DNA of 39,852 nucleotides from an uncultured Sinobacteraceae bacterium (GTDB taxonomy: Bacteria; Pseudomonadota; Gammaproteobacteria; Steroidobacterales; Steroidobacteraceae), in contig CALEKY010000092.1 in the NCBI GenBank assembly GCA_937902995.1, forward strand, positions 1 through 39,852, written 5' to 3'. The translations under genes were made by a program, and so were the position numbers. The notes under the pieces were generated by a model that saw nothing but the letters and a program-made list of their open reading frames with translations, was not told the origin of the DNA and searched no databases. The number at the start of each line of letters is the position of its first letter. Positions within the stretch are counted from its first letter, which is position 1. This document shows positions 8,087-17,565 of the stretch, piece after piece.

Positions 8087-8500
8087 ATGTTTGAAGCGCC
8101 GCTTCCGCTCTTGAAGCCCGCGTTGTATGCGCGCGGCGAACGTACGCCCGTTCTGCTGGGCGGTCGCTGCGCGTGCGGACACATCTTCTTTCCGATGCAA
8201 ACATTCGGTTGCGAGCGTTGCGGGAAATTCGGCGAAGCCTTACAGCCGATGCCGCTACGCGGACATGGCCGATTGCGTGCGGCAGCGACGGTGCACGTGC
8301 ATGCCGACGAAAAACGCCCGACGCCGTTCACGGTCGGCACGATTGCGCTCGACGACGGACCCATCATCCGCACGTTGTTGCTCGATGCGCCACCCGACGA
8401 TGCTGCACCGGGCACCGAAGTCGAAGCCGTATTCGTCGAAGTCGACACGGCCGATGGCAGCAAGGCCTTGGATTTACGTTTTCGTCCGGTGAAACAGTGA
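8087..8500 (+). CDS. DUF35 zinc-ribbon/OB-fold protein
   Basis: A 137-residue protein with the DUF35 layout: a zinc ribbon (RCACG at residues 27-31 and CERCG at 42-46), then an OB-fold that covers about residues 50-135 (GRLRAAATVHVHA ... TVGTIALDDG ... GTEVEAVFVEV). DUF35 proteins pair with thiolase-like enzymes, delivering or binding the acyl-CoA; in steroid side-chain degradation they form aldolase complexes with Ltp2-type partners. Here the thiolase-like gene starts in a GTGA overlap with this stop codon, which strongly supports a complex. The first two cysteines are spaced C-x-C rather than the commoner C-x-x-C. Confidence 0.9.
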   Translation: MFEAPLPLLKPALYARGERTPVLLGGRCACGHIFFPMQTFGCERCGKFGEALQPMPLRGHGRLRAAATVHVHADEKRPTPFTVGTIALDDGPIIRTLLLDAPPDDAAPGTEVEAVFVEVDTADGSKALDLRFRPVKQ

Positions 8501-9645
8501 GCAAGCTGCTTCGCGAGCTTCGGCCGGTCTATGTCGTTGGCATCGGCTGGCATCGATATCAGAACCCATCGGATACGAGCTACGTTACGCTCGGTTTGAC
8601 GGCCATCCGTGCCGCGCTTGCCGATGCACGCATCGAATGGCCGGTGGTCGAATCGACGTACATCGGCACCGCATTGCTCGGCATGGCCGCGGGTCGCGCG
8701 ATGCTCAAACACTTGGGTGCTTCCGGCAAACCTCTAGTGCACATCGAAAACGCATCGGCATCGGGTTCCGCGGCGTTTCGTCACGCTTGTATCGAAGTCG
8801 CTTCTGGCATCAGCGATGTCGTGCTCGCGGTCGGCTGCGACAAGCGCAATCCGGTCGTGCGCGGCTTTACGCGCACTGGCATCGACAACTTGGCCGACGA
8901 TGCGATCGTGCCGTTCACGCATTTCGCGCTGCTCACGAATGAATACGCGACGCGTCATCGCGTGAAACCCGAGGACATTGCGTTGGTTGCGGTCAAGAAC
9001 CACGGCAACGGCGCCAAGAACCCGAATGCCCAACGGCAAAAAGCGCGCACGCTGGAAGAAGTGCTCGGCGGAAAACCGATTTCCGGAACCTTGACTGCGT
9101 TGCAATGCTGCCCCGTCGGGGAAGGCGCTGCCGCAGTCATCGTCGCGTCTGCCGACGCTATCAGGCGTTACGGCATCGATTCCTCACGTGCAATCCGCGT
9201 CGCGAGCTCAGCGGCAGCAAGCGAACGTCCGGGATCGGCTTCGGATGCCGATGCGACCCTGACGCGCGAAACGATTCAGCGAGCGCTACATGAAGCACAA
9301 ATCACGGCGAACGATCTCGATGTGCTCGAGATCCACGATGCCTTCACGATCGAAGAGCTGCTCTACACGGAAGCCGCAGGCCTTTGCCCCGATGGCGCTG
9401 CAGTGCATGCCTTGAAGGCGGGCGAGTTCCACATCGGCGGACGCTGCGCCGTCAGCGCTTCCGGCGGTCTCATCGCCATGGGACATCCGATCGGCCCGAC
9501 CGGCATCGGCCAGATCGCCGAGATTACGCTGCAATTACGCCGCGAAGCCGGACCGCGACAGCAACCGAATGCGCGCACGGGCCTCGCACACATGGTCGGT
9601 CTCGGGTCGGTCTGTTATGCGCACGTGTTGCAGAGGGACAGCTGA
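8497..9645 (+). CDS. Thiolase-like enzyme (lipid-transfer/SCP2 type) lacking the nucleophilic Cys
   Basis: About 382 residues from the GTG at 8497 (GTGA overlap with the DUF35 stop; longer ATG frames run through that gene). The thiolase fold is clear: ENASASGSAAFRHA (about 84-97), AVGCDK, LEIHDAFTIEEL, and the C-terminal SASGGLIAMGHPIGPTG with the catalytic His of GHP. The residue at the usual active-site Cys (C-x-S-G) is Ser87 (SASG). That loss, with a DUF35 partner, is known from the Ltp2-type retro-aldolases of steroid side-chain cleavage, so this pair may be an aldolase rather than a thiolase. The function is inferred; a non-decarboxylating acyltransferase remains possible. Confidence 0.88.
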   Translation: MSKLLRELRPVYVVGIGWHRYQNPSDTSYVTLGLTAIRAALADARIEWPVVESTYIGTALLGMAAGRAMLKHLGASGKPLVHIENASASGSAAFRHACIEVASGISDVVLAVGCDKRNPVVRGFTRTGIDNLADDAIVPFTHFALLTNEYATRHRVKPEDIALVAVKNHGNGAKNPNAQRQKARTLEEVLGGKPISGTLTALQCCPVGEGAAAVIVASADAIRRYGIDSSRAIRVASSAAASERPGSASDADATLTRETIQRALHEAQITANDLDVLEIHDAFTIEELLYTEAAGLCPDGAAVHALKAGEFHIGGRCAVSASGGLIAMGHPIGPTGIGQIAEITLQLRREAGPRQQPNARTGLAHMVGLGSVCYAHVLQRDS

Positions 9646-9649
9646 GCCG

Positions 9650-9753
9650 ACCTAGGCGAGGCGACAGTTGCGCGCAAACGCGCGCATTCTTCCTTCAGTC
9701 TTCAGCCTTCAGCCTTCAGTCTTCAGCCTGGAACCATCGCGCTAACGCGCGAT
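9650..9753. repeat. Heptamer block R6 with two hairpins
   Basis: Hairpin TGCGCGC AAAC GCGCGCA (9669-9686), then five perfect CTTCAGY units (9693-9727), then a second hairpin ATCGCGC TAAC GCGCGAT (9736-9753) whose loop contains the TAG stop codon of the aldehyde dehydrogenase gene. It lies between two converging genes and may also serve as a transcription end. Confidence 0.85.
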
Positions 9754-11175
9754 GGCAATGATCCTCGTCTGCGTGAACTCCTCCAGGCCTTCCTGACCCA
9801 ACTCGCAGCCGAAGCCGGATTGCTTCGCACCGCCGAACGGGCCTTCAGGCGGAGTTTCGAGGTGTTTGTTCACCCACACGGTGCCGGATTGAATTTGTTG
9901 AGCGACCTCGAATGCGCGCTCGACATCGGATGACCACACCGAGCCGCCGAGCCCGTACTCAGTGCTGTTGGCACGGGCGATCGCATCGTCGACGTCCGTG
10001 TACTTGAGCACGGGCAGCACGGGACCGAACTGCTCTTCGCGCACGAGCCGCGCGTGATCCGGGATGTCGCGCACGATCGTCGGCTCGATGAAATAGCCCT
10101 CGCGGTCGAGCGCTTTGCCGCCGGCGATGACCTTGCCGTTCTCGTGCGCATCGCGAAGGAATTCCTTCACCTTCTCGAACTGCGCCTTGTTCTGCACTGG
10201 CCCCATGGTCACGCCTTCATCGAGACCGTTGCCGAGCACGACCTTCGCCGCCTGCTTGGCAAGCTCTTCGCACATTTGGTCGTATTGCGATTCGTGCACA
10301 TAGACGCGCTTGATCGCGATACACACCTGGCCCGAGTTGTACATCGCGCACTGAAAGATCTTCGGCGCGATCTCGGAAATGTTCGCATCCGGCAGCACGA
10401 TGGCCGGATCGTTGCCGCCGAGCTCGAGCGTCACGCGCTTCACGGTCGATGCTGCGCTTTCCATGACGCGCTTACCCGTCGCGGTAGAGCCGGTAAAACT
10501 GATCTTCGCGACATCGGGGTGCGTCGTCAGCGCGGCACCCAGATCGTTCTGATCGACGATTACGTTGACGACGCCGGGCGGCAGAATCGAAAGACACAGC
10601 TCGCCGAACAGCAGCGAAGTGAGCGGCGTTGTCGGTGCCGGTTTCAAGACGACGGTATTGCCTGCCAAGAGCGCCGGCGGCACCTTGTTCATCGTCAGCG
10701 TCATCGGGAAGTTCCATGCAGTGATCGCTGCCACGACACCGAGCGGCGCCTGTTGGCGCACGACCTTCTCCTTCTCGGTTTCCTTCAGCACTCGCGTCGG
10801 CAAATCGAGCGCCGCATAACGGCGGATCGAGATCACCGCGCCCTTCATCTCCCGTCGCGCGACGGCGAGCGGCTTGCCCTGCTCTTGAGTCAGCAATCGT
10901 GCGAACTCCTCGCTGCGCGCCTCGACGGCATCGGCGATCTTGAGCAAGAGCTGACGGCGATCTTCGATCGGTCGGCGCGACCATGACGGAAACGCTCCTT
11001 TCGCCGCGGCAATTGCCTCCTCCAGCTGCGCTCGGTCGGCACGCGCACACGACACGAACGGTCTGCCGGTCGCCGGATTGATGACATCGAGCCGTGCGGC
11101 GCCGGGAACGAGCTTGCCGTTGATGACGAGATCGAAACGCGGCGTGCTGTCGACAACGTTCGGTTGAGCGCTCAT
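9742..11175 (-). CDS. NAD(P)-dependent aldehyde dehydrogenase
   Basis: A 477-residue aldehyde dehydrogenase of normal length. Active-site motifs are complete: the Asn region ITAWNFP, VTLELGGNDP with the general-base Glu, and the nucleophile in NSGQVC followed by IAIKRVYV. The cofactor-binding FTGSTATGK is present. Its C-terminal PFGGAKQSGFG is typical. It would oxidise an aldehyde to an acid, possibly the product of a retro-aldol step or of the nearby PQQ alcohol dehydrogenase; the substrate cannot be told from sequence. It converges with the thiolase-like gene and is divergent from the CMD-domain gene (205 bp apart). The stop codon lies in the loop of an R6 hairpin. Confidence 0.92.
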   Translation of the reverse strand: MSAQPNVVDSTPRFDLVINGKLVPGAARLDVINPATGRPFVSCARADRAQLEEAIAAAKGAFPSWSRRPIEDRRQLLLKIADAVEARSEEFARLLTQEQGKPLAVARREMKGAVISIRRYAALDLPTRVLKETEKEKVVRQQAPLGVVAAITAWNFPMTLTMNKVPPALLAGNTVVLKPAPTTPLTSLLFGELCLSILPPGVVNVIVDQNDLGAALTTHPDVAKISFTGSTATGKRVMESAASTVKRVTLELGGNDPAIVLPDANISEIAPKIFQCAMYNSGQVCIAIKRVYVHESQYDQMCEELAKQAAKVVLGNGLDEGVTMGPVQNKAQFEKVKEFLRDAHENGKVIAGGKALDREGYFIEPTIVRDIPDHARLVREEQFGPVLPVLKYTDVDDAIARANSTEYGLGGSVWSSDVERAFEVAQQIQSGTVWVNKHLETPPEGPFGGAKQSGFGCELGQEGLEEFTQTRIIAIAR

Positions 11176-11317
11176 GGATTCACCCGGGAGTCGTGACCAC
11201 TAGGATTCTCGGGAGTTTGCCACGACGGCATCGTCGTGACATCGGGCTTGACAGTGCCGCGATGCGAAATGAGTTGACGATGAATCCAATGCCGCACGCA
11301 AGGACCGCACGATAGCG

Positions 11318-11345
11318 TTGTCAACCGATCGCCCTCGGCTATAGT
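11318..11345 (+). promoter_or_regulatory. Sigma70-type promoter for the CMD-domain gene
   Basis: TTGTCA (11318-11323), a 16-bp spacer, TATAGT (11340-11345). Transcription would start near 11352, ahead of the AGGGGGG ribosome-binding site at 11370. No other strong promoter is seen in the 11176-11380 gap. Confidence 0.6.
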
Positions 11346-11380
11346 CGATATCGGCGATGCCGTCGCTTCAGGGGGGATCC

Positions 11381-12607
11381 GTGAAATCGCTGCTACCGGG
11401 CCGCGCCAGTCGCTGCGTGCGCACATTGCTGTTTGCCATTTCTTTGGCTGCCGCCATGACCTCGACCGCGCAAACACAAACCTTCACATTGCGGCCGACG
11501 ACACCGCGCTTAGCGCCAGTCGGACCGGAGGGCCGAACCGAAGCGCAACAGGCCATGCTGGCGAGCCGTCCCGACTACAACATCTACAAGACGCTGGCAC
11601 ATCACCCCGATCTTTATGCGCGTTGGAGCCCGCTCGGGCAGTTCTTGTTGAACGGTTCGAGCCTGCCGGCACGTGACCGCGAAATCGTCATGCTGCGCAT
11701 GGGCTGGCTGTGCCAGGCCGAATACGAGTGGGCACAGCATGCGCGCATTGCCAAAGCGAGCGCCGGCATGAACGACGCCGAGATCCACCGGATCGCCGAA
11801 GGCCCGGACGCGCCCGGTTGGTCGGAATTCGAACGCACGCTGCTGCGCATGGTCGACGAGCTTCGCTATGAAGCCATGATCAGCGACGCGACTTGGCGCG
11901 CATTGCAGACGAAGTACTCCGTGCAGCAGATCATGGAAGCGCTGTTCACGGCGGCGCAGTACCAGCTCGTGTCGATGGCGCTGAATACCCTCGGCGTGCA
12001 GCTCGATCCCGAGCTCGAAGACCGTCTGCCCAAAGACATTTCGCTGCCGAAGGTCGCATCTCGCCCGACGACGCCTCGACTCGAGCAACCTCGCCTTCCG
12101 CCGCTCAGCTTGAACGAAATGACGCCCGAGCAGCGCGAGCTCGTGCAGCCGCAAGTGCGCAACGGCACGCTACTGAATTTGTACGCGACGATGGCGCATC
12201 ACCCAAAGTTGTACGGGCCGCGCGTGCGCTTCGGCAGCTATTTGCAGCGCGACTCGCTTCTGCCGCCGAAGACTCGAGAGCTCTTGATTCTGCGCACCGC
12301 GCATCTCATCGCGGCCGAATACGAATGGGCACATCACGTCGGGCCGGCCAAGGCCGCGGGATTCACCGATGCCGAGATCGCGCGCATCAAGGACGGCCCG
12401 GGCGCTGCAGGCTGGAGCGAGGAGCATCGCGCATTGCTCCAAGCCGCCGACGAGCTGCGACGCGAAGCGTTCATCACGAACGAGACGTGGGCGACGCTGC
12501 AGAAGTATTACGACACGAAACAATTGATCGAGATCGTCTACACCGTCGGCGGCTACACGATGACGGGATTGGCGATCAATAGTTTGGGGATTCAGGCGGA
12601 AAAGTAG
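11381..12607 (+). CDS. Exported protein with two carboxymuconolactone-decarboxylase-like domains
   Basis: About 408 residues. A signal peptide (TLLFAISLAAAMTSTAQTQ) is followed by two homologous alpha-helical CMD/AhpD-fold domains, about residues 50-210 and 225-405. Each has the same order: HHP.LY, PLGQFLLNGSSLPARDRE or SYLQRDSLLPPKTRE, AEYEWAQH or AEYEWAHH, AEI.RI..GP.A.GWSE. No CxxC redox pair of AhpD is present, so it is closer to the carboxymuconolactone-decarboxylase type, but the export signal is unusual for a metabolic decarboxylase. The GTG at 11381 is preferred over the ATG at 11357 because AGGGGGG lies just before it and the ATG codons overlap that site. It likely shares a pathway with the PQQ dehydrogenase downstream. 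Confidence 0.88.
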   Translation: MKSLLPGRASRCVRTLLFAISLAAAMTSTAQTQTFTLRPTTPRLAPVGPEGRTEAQQAMLASRPDYNIYKTLAHHPDLYARWSPLGQFLLNGSSLPARDREIVMLRMGWLCQAEYEWAQHARIAKASAGMNDAEIHRIAEGPDAPGWSEFERTLLRMVDELRYEAMISDATWRALQTKYSVQQIMEALFTAAQYQLVSMALNTLGVQLDPELEDRLPKDISLPKVASRPTTPRLEQPRLPPLSLNEMTPEQRELVQPQVRNGTLLNLYATMAHHPKLYGPRVRFGSYLQRDSLLPPKTRELLILRTAHLIAAEYEWAHHVGPAKAAGFTDAEIARIKDGPGAAGWSEEHRALLQAADELRREAFITNETWATLQKYYDTKQLIEIVYTVGGYTMTGLAINSLGIQAEK

Positions 12608-12773
12608 GCTGTAAGAGGGCTCGGGGCGTGGGGCTTGGGGCCCGAGAAGTAACCAAACCGGAAACGAGCCGCGCGACTCGAGACGAGAAACATCGAGCAG
12701 TTGGGATAAGTGCTCCTGTGAGTTGCGCGTCGTTCCTGTTCGGTCCCAAGCCCCACGCCCTCGAGCAATAACC
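12608..12773. repeat. Intergenic block R7: GGGGCKT units and a 16-bp inverted repeat
   Basis: GGGGCGT, GGGGCTT, GGGGCCC units at 12624-12644. A perfect 16-bp copy on the other strand lies at 12745-12760 (CCCAAGCCCCACGCCC, complement of 12625-12640), so a 104-bp loop could be closed. GGGGCKT units also occur in R5 and R8. The second arm ends 14 bp before the ATG of the PQQ dehydrogenase. No ribosome-binding site of normal type is seen before that ATG. Confidence 0.8.
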
Positions 12774-15068
12774 ATGATCGATCGCATCCCTTTCACACTC
12801 TTCGTATCTCGAACCGCTTTACTCTGCTTCGCTGCCTTCGCGGCTCCACCCGCCCTCGCGCAACAAGGCATGCGCAACGGCGAGTGGCATTCGTGGGGCG
12901 GCGATCTGGGATCGACGCGCTATTCGTCGCTCGACCAAATCGATGCGACGAACGCGAAGAAACTGACGATTGCGTGGCGCTGGAAAGCGCTGCCGACTCA
13001 GAACGGACCGGATACGAACTACCAACAAACGCCGATCATTGTCGACGGCGTACTGTATGTGAGCACGGGTGTACATCAAGCAGCGGCGATCGATCCTGCA
13101 ACCGGAAAGACGCTCTGGGTGTTCACGCCGGAACCGAAGGATCTGTCGACGGGCCGTCCGGGCAATCCGAGCGGACGCGGGCTTGCTTACTGGACCGACG
13201 GCAAGGAAAAACGCTTGTTTCGCAATACGCTCGACGGGCGTTTGATTTCCATCGACCCGAAGACCGGCCGCGCCGATCCGAAATTCGGCAAGAACGGTGC
13301 GGTGTACCTGCGCGAGGAGCTCACCGAGCGCGACGTCCCCGTGCTCGGCTCGACATCTCCGCCGATCGTCGTCGGCGATGTCGTCATTGCGCAGACGGTT
13401 CCGGAAGTGTACGCACCGAACAAGGAAGCAACGCCGGGCCACATCCGCGGCTATGACGTGCGAACCGGTAAGCGCCTGTGGACCTTCCACACGATTCCCC
13501 AAGCCGGCGAGTTCGGCGTCGAAACCTGGGAAAACGATTCGTGGAAATACAACGGCAATACCGGCGTGTGGACGATGATGAGCGCCGACCCCGAGCTCGG
13601 TTACGTGTACCTACCGGTCGAAACGCCGTCGCACGACTTCTATGGCGGTCATCGACTCGGCGACAACTTGTTCGCCGAGAGCATCGTCTGTCTCGATGCA
13701 AAGACCGGTAAACGCGTCTGGCACTACCAGATCGTGCACCATGGCGTGTGGGACTACGACCTTCCCGCCGCGCCGATCTTGGGCGACATCGTCGTCGACG
13801 GAAAGCAAATCAAGGCCGTCACGGTGCTCACGAAACAAGGCTTCGCGTTCGTGTTCGATCGCGTGACCGGTCAGCCGGTCTGGCCGATCGAAGAGCGTCC
13901 CGTGCCGCAATCCGATGTACCTGGCGAACGCCTGTCGCCGACGCAGCCGTTTCCGACGAAGCCTGCGCCGTACGAACCGCTCGGCTACAGCGAAGACGGG
14001 CTCATCGACTTCACACCGGAGTTGCGCAAGGAAGCGATCGAGATCGCTTCGAAATACGTGCGCGGCCCGATGTACACGCCGCCCACACGCGTCATCCCCG
14101 GAGGCACGCAAGGCACTTGGGTGCAGCCGGGCTACGGCGGCGGCGCGAACTGGAACGGCGGCGCGTTCGATCCCGAGACCGGCTACCTGTACGTACCGAC
14201 GAAGAATCAACCGATGATCGCTGCGCTGACGCCCGCCGATCCGAAGCTCACGAACCACGATTACATCCGCGCACCGACACAGACAGTGCAAGGGCCGCGA
14301 GGCTTGCCGATCGTGCGTCCGCCGTGGAGCAAGATCACGGCGACCGACATGAACACGGGAGAGCACGTCTGGTGGCGCGCCATCGGTCCGGCGCCGGACT
14401 ACGTTCGCAATCATCCGGATCTGCAAGGACTCGGATTGGATTTCTCCAACATGGGATATCCATCCATTCGTCCGAGCCCGCTCGTGACCAAGACGTTGCT
14501 ATTCCTCGGCGATAGCGGGGCGTTGAGCGGCGACCCGGGCGGCAACATGTTGCGTGCGTATTCGAAGAAAACCGGCGCGGTCGTCGCCGAGATCGAGCTG
14601 CCGTCGAAGTCCACTGGCGCCCCGATGACCTACATGCATCGCGGCAAGCAATACATCGTGATCGCCGTCTCCACGCGCGAGCATCCGGCGGAGCTCGTCG
14701 CGCTCGCGTTGCCCGACGAGCGTTCAGTGCAGCGGACAGCTCCTACCGCGGACGACGCGAAGCCCGCCCGTCGTGTCGTGAATCGCGGCTCGATCACGAA
14801 AGAAATGCAGGATCGGATCGCAGCAGGTCGTGCCATCTACGCGCAGCACTGTGCTGTTTGCCATGGTCCTCGAGGCGAAGGCGTCCAGGACGGAGCGCCG
14901 GCACTTTCAACCCTCACGACGTCGGGAACGACGAGCTCGGAGACGCTGATTCGGCGCATCAAGTTGGGCGGCATTCAGATGCCGCCGATGCAGACCGTGC
15001 TCACCGAACAGCAGATTCGCGACGTCGCGCTATTCGTTGAGTACGAGCTGGGCGCCGACGGTCGCTGA
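12774..15068 (+). CDS. PQQ-dependent dehydrogenase with C-terminal cytochrome c
   Basis: About 764 residues. A signal peptide (RTALLCFAAFAAPPALAQQ) is followed by a quinoprotein beta-propeller starting EWHSWGGDLGSTRYS, with repeated tryptophan-docking stretches such as AIDPATGKTLWVF, YDVRTGKRLWTF, CLDAKTGKRVWHYQ and TDMNTGEHVWWR. The C-terminal 80 residues form a cytochrome c domain with CAVCH at 693-697 and a later QMPPM for the distal Met. Such quinohaemoproteins oxidise alcohols or sugars in the periplasm and pass electrons through the haem. It resembles the glucose/gluconate and alcohol dehydrogenase type; no disulfide of vicinal cysteines is present. The substrate is unknown, but the aldehyde dehydrogenase nearby would suit an alcohol. 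Confidence 0.93.
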   Translation: MIDRIPFTLFVSRTALLCFAAFAAPPALAQQGMRNGEWHSWGGDLGSTRYSSLDQIDATNAKKLTIAWRWKALPTQNGPDTNYQQTPIIVDGVLYVSTGVHQAAAIDPATGKTLWVFTPEPKDLSTGRPGNPSGRGLAYWTDGKEKRLFRNTLDGRLISIDPKTGRADPKFGKNGAVYLREELTERDVPVLGSTSPPIVVGDVVIAQTVPEVYAPNKEATPGHIRGYDVRTGKRLWTFHTIPQAGEFGVETWENDSWKYNGNTGVWTMMSADPELGYVYLPVETPSHDFYGGHRLGDNLFAESIVCLDAKTGKRVWHYQIVHHGVWDYDLPAAPILGDIVVDGKQIKAVTVLTKQGFAFVFDRVTGQPVWPIEERPVPQSDVPGERLSPTQPFPTKPAPYEPLGYSEDGLIDFTPELRKEAIEIASKYVRGPMYTPPTRVIPGGTQGTWVQPGYGGGANWNGGAFDPETGYLYVPTKNQPMIAALTPADPKLTNHDYIRAPTQTVQGPRGLPIVRPPWSKITATDMNTGEHVWWRAIGPAPDYVRNHPDLQGLGLDFSNMGYPSIRPSPLVTKTLLFLGDSGALSGDPGGNMLRAYSKKTGAVVAEIELPSKSTGAPMTYMHRGKQYIVIAVSTREHPAELVALALPDERSVQRTAPTADDAKPARRVVNRGSITKEMQDRIAAGRAIYAQHCAVCHGPRGEGVQDGAPALSTLTTSGTTSSETLIRRIKLGGIQMPPMQTVLTEQQIRDVALFVEYELGADGR

Positions 15069-15156
15069 GCGCGGCCGACGCGTTCCGCTCTCGCGACTGT
15101 CACCGCAGCACACTCCCCGGCGCCGGGTGCCTCGGCGCTGGGCTTCGCCCATCCGC

Positions 15157-15162
15157 TATACT
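15157..15162 (+). promoter_or_regulatory. Possible -10 box of tyrS
   Basis: TATACT, 39 bp before the tyrS ATG, just after a small hairpin TGGGC TTC GCCCA (15140-15152). A -35 box is not evident. The tyrS ATG has no clear Shine-Dalgarno (CTGCTCCCCC precedes it). Confidence 0.35.
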
Positions 15163-15200
15163 CGCGGCCCCAAAACTGTACCCGCAGTCCCTGCTCCCCC

Positions 15201-16487
<1,287 letters not shown>

Positions 16488-16494
16488 CCGGATC

Positions 16495-16575
16495 CTGAGC
16501 GGAAAAGTCGACCGAGACTCGGGTCCCGCAAGGGGCTTGGGCGTGGAGCTCGAGCCTTGCGGCTTGGGGCGGGAT
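16495..16575. repeat. GGGGCTT-unit block R8
   Basis: Contains GGGGCTT GGGCGTGG (16533-16547) and CGGCTTGGGGCGGG (16560-16573), the same unit family as R7 and R5 but more degenerate. It sits directly after tyrS and before the DUF4159 gene. Confidence 0.65.
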
Positions 16576-16642
16576 CGGCTTGACGCAGCAACCCGCCGAA
16601 CTCAAGCTCAGCCTGTCGCATCGAAGCTTGCCGGTGAACCGC

Positions 16643-17407
16643 ATGCGGTCATTGCCCCGCTGGGCCGTTCTCGCATTTGTCGCAGTGGCGGCGGCAACCC
16701 TGCGCGCGGATTCCGACCCCAACGGGGGCGGCGGCCAGCCCCCGCCGCGCGACGGCCATGAATTCCATTTCGTCCGCCTCGCCTACACCGACGTCGGTTT
16801 CGGCCGCCGACAGACCTGGCTCACCGACTGGCCGGAAGCAGAGATGCACTTGATCGGCGGATTGCGCCGTCTGAGCCGCATCGACGTTTCCGAGGAAAAT
16901 CGTTACCTCACACTTCGCGACGAACATTTGTTCGAGTATCCGCTGCTCTACGCGGTGGAAGTCGGCTACTGGTATCTGGATGACGTAGAAGCGGAGCGTT
17001 TGCGCGACTACCTACTGCGCGGCGGCACGCTGGTCGTGGACGACTTCCACGGCACCGCGGAATGGGCCAACTTCATGGAGAGCATGCGCAAGGTCTTCCC
17101 GGATCGCACGGTCGTCGACATTCCGGATACCGATCCGCTATTCAACATCGTGCACGAGCTGGACGATCGAATTCAGATCCCGAGCATCGGCGTTCTGTTT
17201 CGCGGTGTGACCTACGAACGCGACGGATATACGCCGCATTGGCGCGGCATTTACGACGACCAAGGCCGCTTGATGGTCATCATCAATTTCAACATGGATT
17301 TGGGCGATGCCTGGGAGCATGCGGACACGCCCGAGTACGCCCTTCAATACACGAACCTCGCTTATAAGTACGCCGTCAATTACGTCGTGTATGCGATGAC
17401 GCACTGA
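16643..17407 (+). CDS. Exported DUF4159 protein
   Basis: About 254 residues. A signal peptide or N-terminal membrane segment (LPRWAVLAFVAVAAATLRAD) is followed by a DUF4159 domain: FHFVRLAYTDVG at about residue 41, LLYAVEVGYWYLDD, then RDYLLRGGTLVVDDFHGTAEW, and a C-terminal LAYKYAVNYVVYAMTH. DUF4159 proteins are predicted glutamine-amidotransferase-like folds often found in MoxR/VWA membrane clusters; no such cluster is present here, so it is a solitary member. The ATG at 16643 is used; a TTG at 16580 is open in frame but would put polar residues before the signal segment. A small hairpin AAGCGC T GCGCTT overlaps the stop codon. Confidence 0.85.
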   Translation: MRSLPRWAVLAFVAVAAATLRADSDPNGGGGQPPPRDGHEFHFVRLAYTDVGFGRRQTWLTDWPEAEMHLIGGLRRLSRIDVSEENRYLTLRDEHLFEYPLLYAVEVGYWYLDDVEAERLRDYLLRGGTLVVDDFHGTAEWANFMESMRKVFPDRTVVDIPDTDPLFNIVHELDDRIQIPSIGVLFRGVTYERDGYTPHWRGIYDDQGRLMVIINFNMDLGDAWEHADTPEYALQYTNLAYKYAVNYVVYAMTH

Positions 17408-17437
17408 AGCGCTGCGCTTAGAACAGGCGACAGCAAT

Positions 17438-17555
17438 GTGCTGGACGGAAGTCGTGATTCGTGAATAGCGTCGTGCACAGCACTTTGCGCGCGAACGCGC
17501 GCTCTACCTTCAGCCTTCAGCCTTCGGTCTTTAGTCTTCAGCCTTCAGTCCCTTA
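17438..17555. repeat. Heptamer block R9 with GC hairpin
   Basis: CGTGATTCGTGAATAG units (17453-17468), then hairpin GCGCGC GAAC GCGCGC (17487-17502), TCTAC, and six CTTCAGY-type units (17508-17549: four exact, two with one change). The plan heptamers, GC hairpin, CTCTAC, NCAGYCT tract is the same as in 34838-34968. Confidence 0.85.
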
Positions 17556-17565
17556 TTTCAGCCCC

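Noticed and set aside
13611..14426. 271-residue minus-strand frame
   Set aside because: Shadow of the PQQ dehydrogenase beta-propeller region.
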